64,000 bases of DNA. Source: Mesorhizobium sp. L-8-3 (lineage in GTDB: Bacteria; Pseudomonadota; Alphaproteobacteria; Rhizobiales; Rhizobiaceae). Made by a program: the position numbers and the translations under genes. Position 1 is the first letter of the stretch. Each line of letters begins with the position of its first letter. Shown in pieces: positions 7,076 through 15,666 of this stretch. The stretch is from NCBI RefSeq assembly GCF_016756615.1, contig NZ_AP023262.1:6511501-6575500 (forward strand), read 5' to 3'. Below the pieces are notes generated by a model. The model was not told the DNA's origin. It was given only the letters and a program-made list of their open reading frames with translations, and ran no database searches.

Positions 7076-9205
7076 TCAGAAATAGACACCTCCTGTGAAC
7101 AGCACCGTGGTCGGCACAAGCACCTTTTCCTTCTCTCCGATCTGGACGGCGCGCTGCTCGGGAATCTTGCCTGCCCCGGTGCTGACCTGACCTGCGACGA
7201 AGTACTGGTCGAAGCTCGTGCGCAGTCGAACGCCGCCCAGCAGGGGCGAATCCGGATTCCACCAATCGAGCCGGCTGACCGAGCCTGACAGGTCGATCTT
7301 GAAGACAGGCAGGCTTTCCTCCGAGCGGTCGCCAAGATAGGTGTAGGAAAAATCCCCGCGAAAATCGGAGACATTGAACTTCTCATGCGTGCCGGTGACG
7401 AAGCCGAGCGCGGCGCCGACGCCGAATTTGTGCCGCCGCCCGAATTCGAGATTGGCGAAGGGCGTGAATTGACCTGCGCGCCCACCAACCGGCGCGCCGC
7501 CCTCGCCGAGGCGGGGCGCGAAGATGTCTTGCTCGGTCCAGTCGGTATAAACGGCGGTGAAGCCCATCTTCTTGATGATGGCGCCCTTCTTGCCGCTGTA
7601 GCCGAAACCGCCGCGCAGGAACCAGCCCGTGAGTTGCCTTGCCTGGTCCCCGCTGTAGCGCGCGCCGCCTTCGATCTCACCGAGGAAGCCGCCGCCGCCG
7701 AAAAGCGTGCCGACGTGAAAGGCTTCGGACGGCAGCTTGCCTGCCTGGCGCTGCAGCGCCGTGGGGTCGGTGAGGTCGTAGCTGAACCATAGGCTTCCCT
7801 GCCAGCCCCGATATTTCTGCAGGTCGGCCTGGTCCTTCGCAGAGGGACCACCTTCCCGGAACAGGCTGACGATCTGCGGCAGGTTGAGCGTCAGGCCGAG
7901 CTTCCGCTGCTCGCCGCCCTGGCCCTCTCCCTCTCCTTTCTTGTGTTCCAGAATGAGTTCGGCCGGCCCGCCCCCGGCGGTGGCCGAGGTCGCCGCATAG
8001 GCAGGGTGCGTCGACAGTTTGAGCGGGCCTGTCGCGAAGAAATCCGGCGCCTTGATCTGTTCCGCCAGGACGAGGTTGAAGATCGTCTTCAACAGCAATG
8101 TCTGCTTTTCGAGCTGTGTCGCTTCAAACTCGCCTGTTTTCGCCGAAGGCTTCTTCACGGCCTGGACGGTGGAGAGCGTCGCCTGCGCCAGCGCAAAGAT
8201 CGAGACGAGGCTCGCGGCATGCTTCTTCAGCCGGCTCTTGAACAGATCGGAGCCGAGATAGGAATCGAGATTGATGCGGACGAAGCTGCTGAACAGGTCG
8301 AGATAGAAGCTCTCGCCGCCGGCGATCTTGTGGATGTCTTCCGCATGCTTCAGCCAGGCCCCCAGGAAGTCGCCGAAGGATGAGCCCGCGTCGAGCGACT
8401 TTCCCGCCGGCATGCCGGCAAAGATCAGGTTCCAGATCGCGGCGCCTTCCTTGCCCTTGAGCCTGAACTCCTTCTTCTGTTCGTCGGTCAGCTTCTGGGC
8501 AAAGATGTCGTTCCACAGATCGATGAACAGCGGATAGATGAGCAGGTCCTTGGCCGTGAAGGTCACCTTCTCCGATGGTTTTTCCGTAGTCGTGGGCGCT
8601 TCCTTCTTTGCCGTTTCATCTTCGGGCGCACGCCGGATGGTCGAGAATCCTCTCTGCTGCGCGACATGCGCCAGTTCATGGGCGATGAGCCGCCGGCCGG
8701 CCGGTTCGCCGGGAGCATAGGCGCCCGCAGCGAAGGCGATGTCGGCGCCGAGCGTATAGGCGCGGGCTTGGATAGCATCCGCTGCGGCAGCGGTGCGGCC
8801 GCCGGTATGGATCCGCACGCTAGAGAAATCGCGGCCGAAGCGCGGCTCGAAATAGGCGCGCGCTTCCGCCGACATCGGCGCGCCGCCGGCGGCGACGGCC
8901 CGGGCGGCCGCTTCGGCGGGCTCCTTCCGTGTCAGTTCCCCGCTGTCGCATTCCGCACACTTGCGCTGGATGTTTCCGCGCTCTTCTTCTTCGCATTCGG
9001 CGCATTTGCGCTGCGCTGTCGCAGCCGGAGCCCACCCCAACGGGCCGACGATGTCAGCGCTCACCACGGCATCGGCAATCCGGTCGGCCTCCCGTTCGAG
9101 CGGGTCATCGACCGGGCCGACGCGCGCCTTCCTCTGAAGCGCGGGCGCGGGTCTGGCCATCTGCGGCGATGGCGAAACTGTCCCGTATGCCCTTGCTGCG
9201 ATCAT
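7076..9205 (-). CDS. DUF4157 eCIS-associated protein 3, probable cargo with barrel-like C-terminus (709 aa)
   Basis: Third and longest of three tandem DUF4157 proteins. Residues 1-185 are the shared module: VGPVDDPLEREADRIADAV, two QRKCAEC repeats (Cys 68/71 and 83/86), AYFEPRFGRDFSSVRIHTGG, ARAYTLGADIAFA and the metallopeptidase-like HELAH at 176-180. After ~200 the sequence is unrelated to the other two: a helical region (KEFRLKGKEGAAIWNLIFAG ... SLVSIFALAQATLSTVQ) and then, from about 440, alternating strands rich in Gly/aromatics (GSLWFSYDLTD, GGFLGEIEGGARYSG, GWFLRGGFGYSG, FANLEFGRRHKFGVGAALGFV) ending TVLFTGGVYF. A final Phe after alternating hydrophobics is the usual C-terminus of outer-membrane beta-barrels, yet there is no signal peptide. 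DUF4157 domains are known markers of eCIS loci and cargo; toxicity is inference. Confidence 0.8.
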   Translation of the reverse strand: MIAARAYGTVSPSPQMARPAPALQRKARVGPVDDPLEREADRIADAVVSADIVGPLGWAPAATAQRKCAECEEEERGNIQRKCAECDSGELTRKEPAEAAARAVAAGGAPMSAEARAYFEPRFGRDFSSVRIHTGGRTAAAADAIQARAYTLGADIAFAAGAYAPGEPAGRRLIAHELAHVAQQRGFSTIRRAPEDETAKKEAPTTTEKPSEKVTFTAKDLLIYPLFIDLWNDIFAQKLTDEQKKEFRLKGKEGAAIWNLIFAGMPAGKSLDAGSSFGDFLGAWLKHAEDIHKIAGGESFYLDLFSSFVRINLDSYLGSDLFKSRLKKHAASLVSIFALAQATLSTVQAVKKPSAKTGEFEATQLEKQTLLLKTIFNLVLAEQIKAPDFFATGPLKLSTHPAYAATSATAGGGPAELILEHKKGEGEGQGGEQRKLGLTLNLPQIVSLFREGGPSAKDQADLQKYRGWQGSLWFSYDLTDPTALQRQAGKLPSEAFHVGTLFGGGGFLGEIEGGARYSGDQARQLTGWFLRGGFGYSGKKGAIIKKMGFTAVYTDWTEQDIFAPRLGEGGAPVGGRAGQFTPFANLEFGRRHKFGVGAALGFVTGTHEKFNVSDFRGDFSYTYLGDRSEESLPVFKIDLSGSVSRLDWWNPDSPLLGGVRLRTSFDQYFVAGQVSTGAGKIPEQRAVQIGEKEKVLVPTTVLFTGGVYF

Positions 9206-9245
9206 CGCCCAAGACCTCGCATTTCGGCCTCGCCTTCCCTGCCGG

Positions 9246-10790
9246 TCAAAACTGCACCTCCAATGATCCGATCAGTCCATGCAGCGCCTCGGCTTCCGAG
9301 TTCAGCGGCTGTGTCCAGCGATAGGCGGCGCCGACCGACAGAGGGAAGACATACGCGTCGCCGTAGGGAATGAGGAATTCCGCCCGCGGCCCGACTTGAA
9401 GGATCCAGGCAGGCGCGATGGCGGTGGAAGGCGCCTCTTCGGGCGTGGCCGGACGCAATGCGAAGCGCCCGGCCCCGACGCCGGTCTCGAGGCGGAATGA
9501 AAAGCCGCCATAACGCGTGCCTCCCCAGCCGCCCGCCCGCGCCTGGATTCCGGCGAGAGCACCGCCGAACTCGGTCGGCACACGACGCTCCTCCGGCGTC
9601 TCGGCGCCGACCGCACCAAGCTCGGATGCGGTGCCGAACACGTTCAGATCGAGGCCCAGCGTGGCGCGCAGGCGGCCCGACGCCCAATCGCCGAGAAAGC
9701 GGCGATAGGAGAGCAGAACGATCGGCTGCTCTCCGGTAAGTTCGACCCCGGCGCCGACGCTGAGTTCGTTACGGCCCGGTCCCATACAGTAGGAGCGGAT
9801 CTGTGCGGCATGCCAGTGGGTCGATCCGCCGGGAACGCCGCAATTGTGACCCGCCTCGTGCAGGAAGGATCCGGCAAGGCCTTCCGCACCCTGATCGTAT
9901 CCCATGTCGGTGTAGGCTATGTCGGAACCGCCGACAGAGCCGCGGGCGTTTTCGTCCGTGCCGTTGGTGATCTTCCAGATCGTGGCCCTGCCCCAGACGC
10001 TGGCCAGCGTCCCGGCGGTCCCTCCCGGACAACGCTCCCTGAAATGATCGTGGCATTCGGAGAATCCGGACGGGTCGTTCACCACTTCATCGACCTTTGC
10101 CATGGCCTGGTCGACGCGTTCTCGTTCATCCGGCGGCACAATCGCGATGGTGACGGCGCCCCAGTTGGGCGGCGTCCCCGTACCGTAGCCGGCACGCCGA
10201 ACCGCCGGAACGGCGCCATCGGCCTGCTGGATCACATGTGCCAGTTCGTGGGCGAGGAGCAGCCGGCCGACCGGCGCCGCCGGGGTATACTCGCCCTCTG
10301 CGAAGGCGATGTCGGAGCCGAGCGTATAGGCGCGCGCATGGATCGCATTCGCCGCGCCCGCGGCCCGGCTGCCGGTGTGTATCCTTACATCCGAAAGATC
10401 CCGGCCGAAACGCGGCTCGAAATAGGCTCGAGCCTCCGCCGACATCGGCATGCCGCCGGTAGCGACGGCACGGGCAGCTGCCTCGGCTGCAGCGTTCCCG
10501 CCCGGCCGCGCACTCACGCGCTTGTCGTCTTTCCTCTGAAGCGTTTCCTCTTCCTCGCATTCCGCGCATTTGCGCTGTGCTGTCCCGGCCGGTGCCTGTC
10601 CGAAGGCGGCAACTGTGCCCTTGCCGATCACCGCCTCCGCGATCTGGTCAGCCTCGCGCTCCAGGGGGTCGTCTACCGGTCCGAGCTTGGCCTTCGGCTG
10701 AACGGCTCGAGACGCCGGGCGCAAAGCATCGAGCCGTATTGGCGGCGCTTGCAGCGCAAATGACGACCCGAAGGAACCCCTCACCGCCAT
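9246..10790 (-). CDS. DUF4157 eCIS-associated protein 2 with second HExxH motif and barrel-like C-terminus (514 aa)
   Basis: Residues ~30-190 repeat the shared DUF4157 module (LGPVDDPLEREADQIAEAV, QRKCAECEEEE at 72-82, AYFEPRFGRDLSDVRIHTG, ARAYTLGSDIAFA, HELAH at 181-185). Residues ~200-345 form a second, different metalloprotease-like region: WGRATIWKITNGTDENARG, then SFLHEAGHNCGVPGG with HEAGH at 321-325 and THWHA seven residues on. From ~360 the chain becomes strand-rich (ELSVGAGVELTGEQPIVLLSYRR, GRLRATLGLDLNVFGT, GGFSFRLETGVGAGRFALRP, YVFPLSVGAAYRWTQPL) and ends IGSLEVQF, again with a terminal Phe. No signal peptide. 41 bases separate it from the next DUF4157 gene. Likely an exported or loaded effector; the target is unknown. 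Confidence 0.8.
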   Translation of the reverse strand: MAVRGSFGSSFALQAPPIRLDALRPASRAVQPKAKLGPVDDPLEREADQIAEAVIGKGTVAAFGQAPAGTAQRKCAECEEEETLQRKDDKRVSARPGGNAAAEAAARAVATGGMPMSAEARAYFEPRFGRDLSDVRIHTGSRAAGAANAIHARAYTLGSDIAFAEGEYTPAAPVGRLLLAHELAHVIQQADGAVPAVRRAGYGTGTPPNWGAVTIAIVPPDERERVDQAMAKVDEVVNDPSGFSECHDHFRERCPGGTAGTLASVWGRATIWKITNGTDENARGSVGGSDIAYTDMGYDQGAEGLAGSFLHEAGHNCGVPGGSTHWHAAQIRSYCMGPGRNELSVGAGVELTGEQPIVLLSYRRFLGDWASGRLRATLGLDLNVFGTASELGAVGAETPEERRVPTEFGGALAGIQARAGGWGGTRYGGFSFRLETGVGAGRFALRPATPEEAPSTAIAPAWILQVGPRAEFLIPYGDAYVFPLSVGAAYRWTQPLNSEAEALHGLIGSLEVQF

Positions 10791-10847
10791 TTTCCTTTCA
10801 TGCTCCCGCTCCTTCCGACCCTCAGTGCTGCGCTTCTTCCCCCACGC

Positions 10848-12101
10848 TCACGGAATGAGTGGCGTGCAATCCGTCGTGTCGTCCGATTGAAACCCATAGA
10901 CGTCGGCCACGATGGCCGCGTGGCACTCCGGATTGCGGCCGCGTTGATTGGCATTCGCAAGGCCATGGCCGCGGAAGCCGAGGCGCATATGCACGGACTC
11001 ATGGATCATGTTGCCGCCGCGCTGATCGACCGTCTGCATCAGCGGGAAGGTCCAGAAGGTCGGACAGATCGCGATCTGCCTGCCTCCGGGACAGGACAAG
11101 GCGATCGAGCCGCCGCACCGCGCCGAGGCACAGCCCGGGAGTGTGAAGGCGCTCGTGCCGGGACAGCGGTATCTGATCGGGCCGCTGAGGAAATCGTGCA
11201 ACTGGCGGAAGCGGTCGGAAAGCGACAGCATCTCCTCGCGCATCGCCTCGTTCTGCGTGGCGTGGGTGCGCCCGGTGAAGCGGTTTCTGAACCTTCCGCG
11301 CGCCGCGGCGGGCGGAAGGCCGAAACGCCGCTCATAAGCATCCGACACGTAGGAACGGCCGAAAGTCGGGTCGGCAAACGTCAGCGCTTCGAGCGCCAGC
11401 ACATTCGACGTGCCGAGCGCCATCAGCTGGGCGCGCTCGTCGTCGGCCGTCAGTTCGGCGATCGGATCGGCAGGTGCGCCGTGGACATTGGGCGGGCACC
11501 GCGACGTGGCGGTCACCGTCCGGCGCAGCGCGGGTGCAGCACCGCGCTGCTGCTGCACGACATGCGTCAACTCGTGGGCGAGGAGCCGCCGGCCGGCGTC
11601 CCGTTGCGGGTCGAATTCGCCCGATGCGAAGGCGATGTCTGAGCCGAGCGTATAGGCGCGGGCGTCGATCGCCCCGGCCGCGGCTGCTGCCCGGCCGCCG
11701 GTGTGTATCCTCACACCGGAAAAGTCCCGTCCGAAGCGTGGCTCGAAATAGGCGCGGGCTTCGGGCGACAGGGGCTCGCCGCCCTGCGACACGGCTCGCG
11801 CGGCCGCCTCGGTCGGCTTTCTCTCGATCTTTTCTTCTGCTTCACAGGCAGCGCATTTGCGCTGAATTCCTTCCTCTTCCTCGCATTCCGCGCATTTGCG
11901 CTGAGCCGATCCAGCCGGCGCCTGGCCGAAGCCCCCGACGGCATGATCGCCCACCACCGCATCCGCGACCTGATCGGCCTCCCGTTCCAGAGGGTCGTCG
12001 ACCGGACCGAGGACCGCCTTCCTGAGGATGGCGCGCTGCGGCGCGGCAAGCCTTGGGGCAGGAACGCTCGTCGGCGCAGGCGCGTGGAGGACCGCTCTCA
12101 T
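10848..12101 (-). CDS. DUF4157 eCIS-associated protein 1 with aspzincin-like C-terminal domain (417 aa)
   Basis: Start at MRAVLHAPAP (12101) overlaps the stop of the 87-aa gene by four bases (ATGA); a longer upstream reading is only the antisense-like shadow of that gene. Shared module at ~28-185: LGPVDDPLEREADQVADAV, QRKCAECEEEE and QRKCAACEAEE (Cys 70/73, 83/86), AYFEPRFGRDFSGVRIHTGG, HELTH at 176-180. The C-terminal half is distinct and Cys-rich. It carries CPTFW followed ~16 residues later by MIHESVHMRLGF (HESVH at 367-371) and CHAAIVADVYGF, an arrangement resembling aspzincin/M35-type lysine-specific metallo-endopeptidases (HExxH plus a downstream Asp before a YG motif). A protease effector is therefore plausible, but activity is inferred from motif spacing only. 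Confidence 0.8.
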   Translation of the reverse strand: MRAVLHAPAPTSVPAPRLAAPQRAILRKAVLGPVDDPLEREADQVADAVVGDHAVGGFGQAPAGSAQRKCAECEEEEGIQRKCAACEAEEKIERKPTEAAARAVSQGGEPLSPEARAYFEPRFGRDFSGVRIHTGGRAAAAAGAIDARAYTLGSDIAFASGEFDPQRDAGRRLLAHELTHVVQQQRGAAPALRRTVTATSRCPPNVHGAPADPIAELTADDERAQLMALGTSNVLALEALTFADPTFGRSYVSDAYERRFGLPPAAARGRFRNRFTGRTHATQNEAMREEMLSLSDRFRQLHDFLSGPIRYRCPGTSAFTLPGCASARCGGSIALSCPGGRQIAICPTFWTFPLMQTVDQRGGNMIHESVHMRLGFRGHGLANANQRGRNPECHAAIVADVYGFQSDDTTDCTPLIP

Positions 12102-12361
12102 CGCCGACGGCCTTCCACATGCCTGGCGAGCGCCGCGCGGACGGCGCGCAGGATCTCGGCCCGGCCCGCCCCCGCCGGCAAAGTCACGTTCAGGTTTTCG
12201 ATGTGAAGCCCCTTGCCGACGATTGCGTTGCCGCGCAGAACTTCGGCGAGTGCGGCGGCCACGTCCTGAGCGCCCCGCGTTGCCGAACGGGAGTCGCCAT
12301 TGCCGCTGACCCTGATGCTGCCCAGGGAGACGGATGGGACATGGTCTGCCCTGTCGGTCAT
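12098..12361 (-). CDS. small eCIS-operon protein, unknown function (87 aa)
   Basis: Starts three bases after the AAA ATPase stop and overlaps the first DUF4157 gene by ATGA, so its reading frame is fixed by coupling at both sides. Sequence MTDRADHVPSVSLGSIRVSG, then GAQDVAAALAEVLRG, GKGLHIENLNVTLPAG and RAEILRAVRAALARHVEG: a short strand, an amphipathic helix, a strand and a second helix. No cysteines and no recognised domain. The location between the ATPase and the cargo genes makes a chaperone/adaptor or loading role attractive, but that is only positional inference. Confidence 0.68.
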   Translation of the reverse strand: MTDRADHVPSVSLGSIRVSGNGDSRSATRGAQDVAAALAEVLRGNAIVGKGLHIENLNVTLPAGAGRAEILRAVRAALARHVEGRRR

Positions 12362-12364
12362 GGC

Positions 12365-14344
12365 TCACGAAGCCTCCGGCCAGAACATGCGGAACTCCTT
12401 GTCCAGCTTGCGGAACTCCGCCCGTGCCGCGCGTGCGACATGGCGCATGGCGAGCGGTACGCCTTCTGCCGCTGCGAGAAATGCCGCATTGACGGCGATC
12501 ACCGCTATGTTGCCGCCGGCGATGTCGAGGCGCGCCAGCGCGTCGAAGTCGAGTGCCGCCTTCGGCGTCTCGTCCGGAAAAGCCTTCATCCAGATCGCCC
12601 GCCGCAGCGAGGCGTCCGGGAAAGGGATATCGATGGCGAAGCGCAGCCGCCTCAGGAAGGCGCTGTCGAGATGTCCCTTCATGTTGGTCGCCAATATGGC
12701 AAGCCCTCCATAGCTCTCCATGCGTTGCAGGAGATAGCTGACCTCGATATTGGCATAGCGGTCATGGCTGTCCTTGACTTCGCTGCGCTTGCCGAACAGT
12801 GCGTCGGCCTCGTCGAAGAAGAGTACCGCGCCGCTCGCTTCCGCCGCATCGAAGACGGCTTTGAGATTCTTCTCGGTCTCGCCGATATATTTCGAGACCA
12901 CCCCCGACAGGTCGATCCGGAAGAGGTCGAGCTCGAGTTCCCCGGCGATCACTTCGGCTGCCATGGTCTTGCCGGTTCCGCTCGGGCCCGACAGCAGCAC
13001 CGAGACGCCGCGCCCGCGCACGAGCTTCTTCGCGAAACCGTGTTTCACATAGACGAGCGACCGGTGGCGGACCTGTGCGGTCACCGCGTGCAGATCGTGG
13101 AGGATCTCGGCGGGCATGACCATATCATCCCAGCGGTAGCGCGGCACGATCCGCTCGGCGAGTTCTTCGAGCGCCCGCCCGGCGCGGTCGCGGCAGGATT
13201 GCCGCAGATCGCCGCCTTCAGCGACGATCGCCGCGATCTCGCCCGGGCCGAACCTGAACTGGTCGGCGAGCGCTTCGACCCGCTCGTCGGTCTCGGCGGA
13301 GCCAGGGCCGAGCGTCTCGCGCCACAGCGCCGCATGGTCGGCCTGGTCGAGCACCTCGAGGCGCAGATGCGGAACGTCGAACGGCAGATCGGGGCGCGTC
13401 TCGGCAATTGCGATAACGAGCGCGTCGATGCGGTGATGCAAGAGTGCCACGACGTCGGGCTGACCGGCGTCGACCATCAGCGCAAAACCTCCGAGAACAG
13501 CCTCGCGTCCGACCAGCGCGACAAGATCCTGCGTCGGTTCGAACGGCCGCGGCTTGAAGACGGCGAGGCCGAGGCCGAAGCGGGCGGCGAGCGCGGCCGC
13601 CGCAGCGGCCCGGCCGCTGCGTTTCGGGCCGACGATCACCGCCAGGGGTCGCCGAGCCGTCTCGAGCCGTACCGCCAACCGCTCGACGCCTGCCCTATGA
13701 CGCTCGGGGAAGGACGCCGGCTCCGCTTCAAAGAGCATCGGCTGCGTGCGCGGCTCCTCCGAGTGTTCGCCCGTAAGGAGCCACCTGACGCGTTCGTCGA
13801 GCGTGATCGCCGTCAGCGGCGTCAGCGTCCGGTCCGCACTCTCGACCAGCAGGAACCGGCGCAGGGGAGCTTCCGGCGAAAGACGCTCCCAGGCTCTTGC
13901 CTCGCCTTCCGGTCCCGCGGCGGCAAGGAGTGCCATGGCAAGATGCGGCGTTGCCTTGTCGAGCGCAGCGCGCCCGTGGATCTGCGCGTAGAGGGAGGCA
14001 AAATTCGCGCGAAGCAGCGGCGCGAGCGCGAGCAGGAGCACGTCTTCCTCGAAGGGCGACAGCCGGAACAGGGCCGAGACACGGTCGATCGGCGCGGGCT
14101 CGCCGGCCCTGAGCATTTCCTCGCGGGCTCTCTCATACGCCCCTCGGGCCGCGAGCGCGGCCGGCGATCGAGGGGCCGAGCCGACATTGGTCTCACGAGG
14201 AAGGCGGACCGGTGCCAGCCGGTCGTCGAGGAGTGCATCGATCCATGCGAGACCCGCCTCGATCGCCAGCCGGTTGCGGTCGTACCATGTCGGTTGATCC
14301 GTCTCGGATTCTTGTTCCGGCTTCGGTTTGGCTGCGACCTTCAT
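12365..14344 (-). CDS. eCIS AAA+ ATPase (Afp15/Pvc15 type)
   Basis: 659 residues. The C-terminal AAA+ domain has Walker A GPSGTGKT (453-460), the pore-loop-like SKYIGETEKNL, Walker B LFFDEAD (508-513), sensor region LAILATNMKGHLDSAFLRRL with arginine-finger candidates, and a helical lid to the C-terminus. The N-terminal half contains a degenerate P-loop (IVGPKRSGRAAAA at ~237-250), as expected for this double-domain family in which only the second site is intact. The homologue in other eCIS is needed for particle assembly or cargo loading. It ends three bases before the 87-aa gene and starts two bases after the DUF4255 stop. Cytoplasmic. Confidence 0.93.
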   Translation of the reverse strand: MKVAAKPKPEQESETDQPTWYDRNRLAIEAGLAWIDALLDDRLAPVRLPRETNVGSAPRSPAALAARGAYERAREEMLRAGEPAPIDRVSALFRLSPFEEDVLLLALAPLLRANFASLYAQIHGRAALDKATPHLAMALLAAAGPEGEARAWERLSPEAPLRRFLLVESADRTLTPLTAITLDERVRWLLTGEHSEEPRTQPMLFEAEPASFPERHRAGVERLAVRLETARRPLAVIVGPKRSGRAAAAAALAARFGLGLAVFKPRPFEPTQDLVALVGREAVLGGFALMVDAGQPDVVALLHHRIDALVIAIAETRPDLPFDVPHLRLEVLDQADHAALWRETLGPGSAETDERVEALADQFRFGPGEIAAIVAEGGDLRQSCRDRAGRALEELAERIVPRYRWDDMVMPAEILHDLHAVTAQVRHRSLVYVKHGFAKKLVRGRGVSVLLSGPSGTGKTMAAEVIAGELELDLFRIDLSGVVSKYIGETEKNLKAVFDAAEASGAVLFFDEADALFGKRSEVKDSHDRYANIEVSYLLQRMESYGGLAILATNMKGHLDSAFLRRLRFAIDIPFPDASLRRAIWMKAFPDETPKAALDFDALARLDIAGGNIAVIAVNAAFLAAAEGVPLAMRHVARAARAEFRKLDKEFRMFWPEAS

Positions 14345-14346
14345 AG

Positions 14347-15666
14347 CTAGGGTCCCAGCGTGAACAGCATGCCGGTGTCGCGGCTGCGCGCACCGTCGAC
14401 CTGCACGGCCACCGGATACGGCGTCGCCGAGACGTCGAGGATCTCCGTCGCCGCGCTCATCGGGACTTCGACGGCCGTCGGCGTCGGCGCCGCCCAGGGA
14501 TCACCCGGCTGCGGTGGGCGCACCGGAATGGCAGCGTCGCCGACGATCACTTCCGCCGTGCGGGCGCGAGCATGCCACAGGCGCTGACCGTTGACCCGGA
14601 GCACCGTGGCAGCGTTGCCGGCGACCGGCACGATTGACGTGATGCGTGGGCAAAGCTGGATGAGGGCGAGGTTGGACGGATAGCGCCGCATAGCCGCGAC
14701 AGGCGTGCCCCGGCCAAGGCCGCCCTCGACCCCTTCGGCCGGGTGACCGGCGATGATCTGAACCTCGGTCGGTCCCGGCTGGAGCTGCCGCTCCGGTGGG
14801 ATAGGCCGCGGCAGCGGATTGTCGAGATCGGCCGGATATTGCGCGTCCGGCAGCGTGATTAGAATACGCCCGTCGGCCGGCGGGCTGACCCGTATCGGTT
14901 CCAGCGTGCCGAGCCTGACATAGAGCCTGTCGGCGAGCGACCCTTGCGAAAGGATGGTGATCTCGTCGCCGATGCGGGCCCGGATCTCGCCGATCGGGCC
15001 GTTCGGTGCCGGCGTGACATAGGCGTCGAGGACTTCCGGCCGGCGGCGGACGGTCATGAGGATGCGGCGCGTTTCGACCGGCTGCGGCCGAACCCTGGGC
15101 TGCGGCGTCTCGATCTGCACGACGGTGACCTCATAGACGACCGAGCGGCGGAAATTGGTGCCCGACACCGCCGACCAGACTTTGGTTATGTCGTCGAGCG
15201 AAGCCGGGTGAAGCACGATCCGCAGCCGCTCGAATTCGTCCTGGAGCACCGGATCGAGCAGCGGGTCACCCACCGTTCCGGCGGCCGGATTGACGATGGC
15301 CAGCTGGTCGATCCGATTGGAGAAGTCGTTGAACACGCGCATGGCATCGCCGAGCAGCGTCTGGGCATTGAGATCGGCGTCCGGCTGGGTCTCCATCGCG
15401 CTGTGCGTCGTCACGAGGTAGCGCAAGTTGAGCGACAGCGGCGGATGTCCGTAGGCGGCGGGATGGCCGCTGCCCAGGATCTCCTGGTTCTTGAGGCCGG
15501 CATTCTCGATGAGCTGCATCAGGTAGAGATTGACGCGCGCGCCATCGATGCCGTCGACCGTCACGTCCGGCGGGGCGAGCGTCACCGAGACGGGCACCAC
15601 CATGCGGTCGAGAAGCAAGGTGCGGAGCGTCCTGCTGACAGCGGCGATCGCGGCATGCGTGGCCAT
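14347..15666 (-). CDS. DUF4255 tail-terminator-like protein (Pvc16 type)
   Basis: 439 residues. The N-terminal ~200 residues (MATHAAIAAVSRTLRTLL, VTLAPPDVTVDGIDGARVNLYLMQLIENAGLKN, HPPLSLNLRYLVTTHSAMETQPDADLNAQTLLGDAMRVFND) are the DUF4255 domain found next to the AAA ATPase in eCIS loci and believed to cap the tube/sheath and fix particle length. The C-terminal half is a set of beta-rich IPT/Ig-like segments (RITSIVPVAGNAATVLRVNGQRLWHARARTAEVIVGDAAIPV), an addition seen in some members and possibly surface-exposed. Start overlaps the preceding gene's stop by one base. Confidence 0.9.
   Translation of the reverse strand: MATHAAIAAVSRTLRTLLLDRMVVPVSVTLAPPDVTVDGIDGARVNLYLMQLIENAGLKNQEILGSGHPAAYGHPPLSLNLRYLVTTHSAMETQPDADLNAQTLLGDAMRVFNDFSNRIDQLAIVNPAAGTVGDPLLDPVLQDEFERLRIVLHPASLDDITKVWSAVSGTNFRRSVVYEVTVVQIETPQPRVRPQPVETRRILMTVRRRPEVLDAYVTPAPNGPIGEIRARIGDEITILSQGSLADRLYVRLGTLEPIRVSPPADGRILITLPDAQYPADLDNPLPRPIPPERQLQPGPTEVQIIAGHPAEGVEGGLGRGTPVAAMRRYPSNLALIQLCPRITSIVPVAGNAATVLRVNGQRLWHARARTAEVIVGDAAIPVRPPQPGDPWAAPTPTAVEVPMSAATEILDVSATPYPVAVQVDGARSRDTGMLFTLGP

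Noticed and set aside
7076..12101. Interpreting the DUF4157 genes as ordinary secreted metalloproteases
   Set aside because: They lack signal peptides and sit inside the injection-system operon with coupled starts, so eCIS association is the better explanation.
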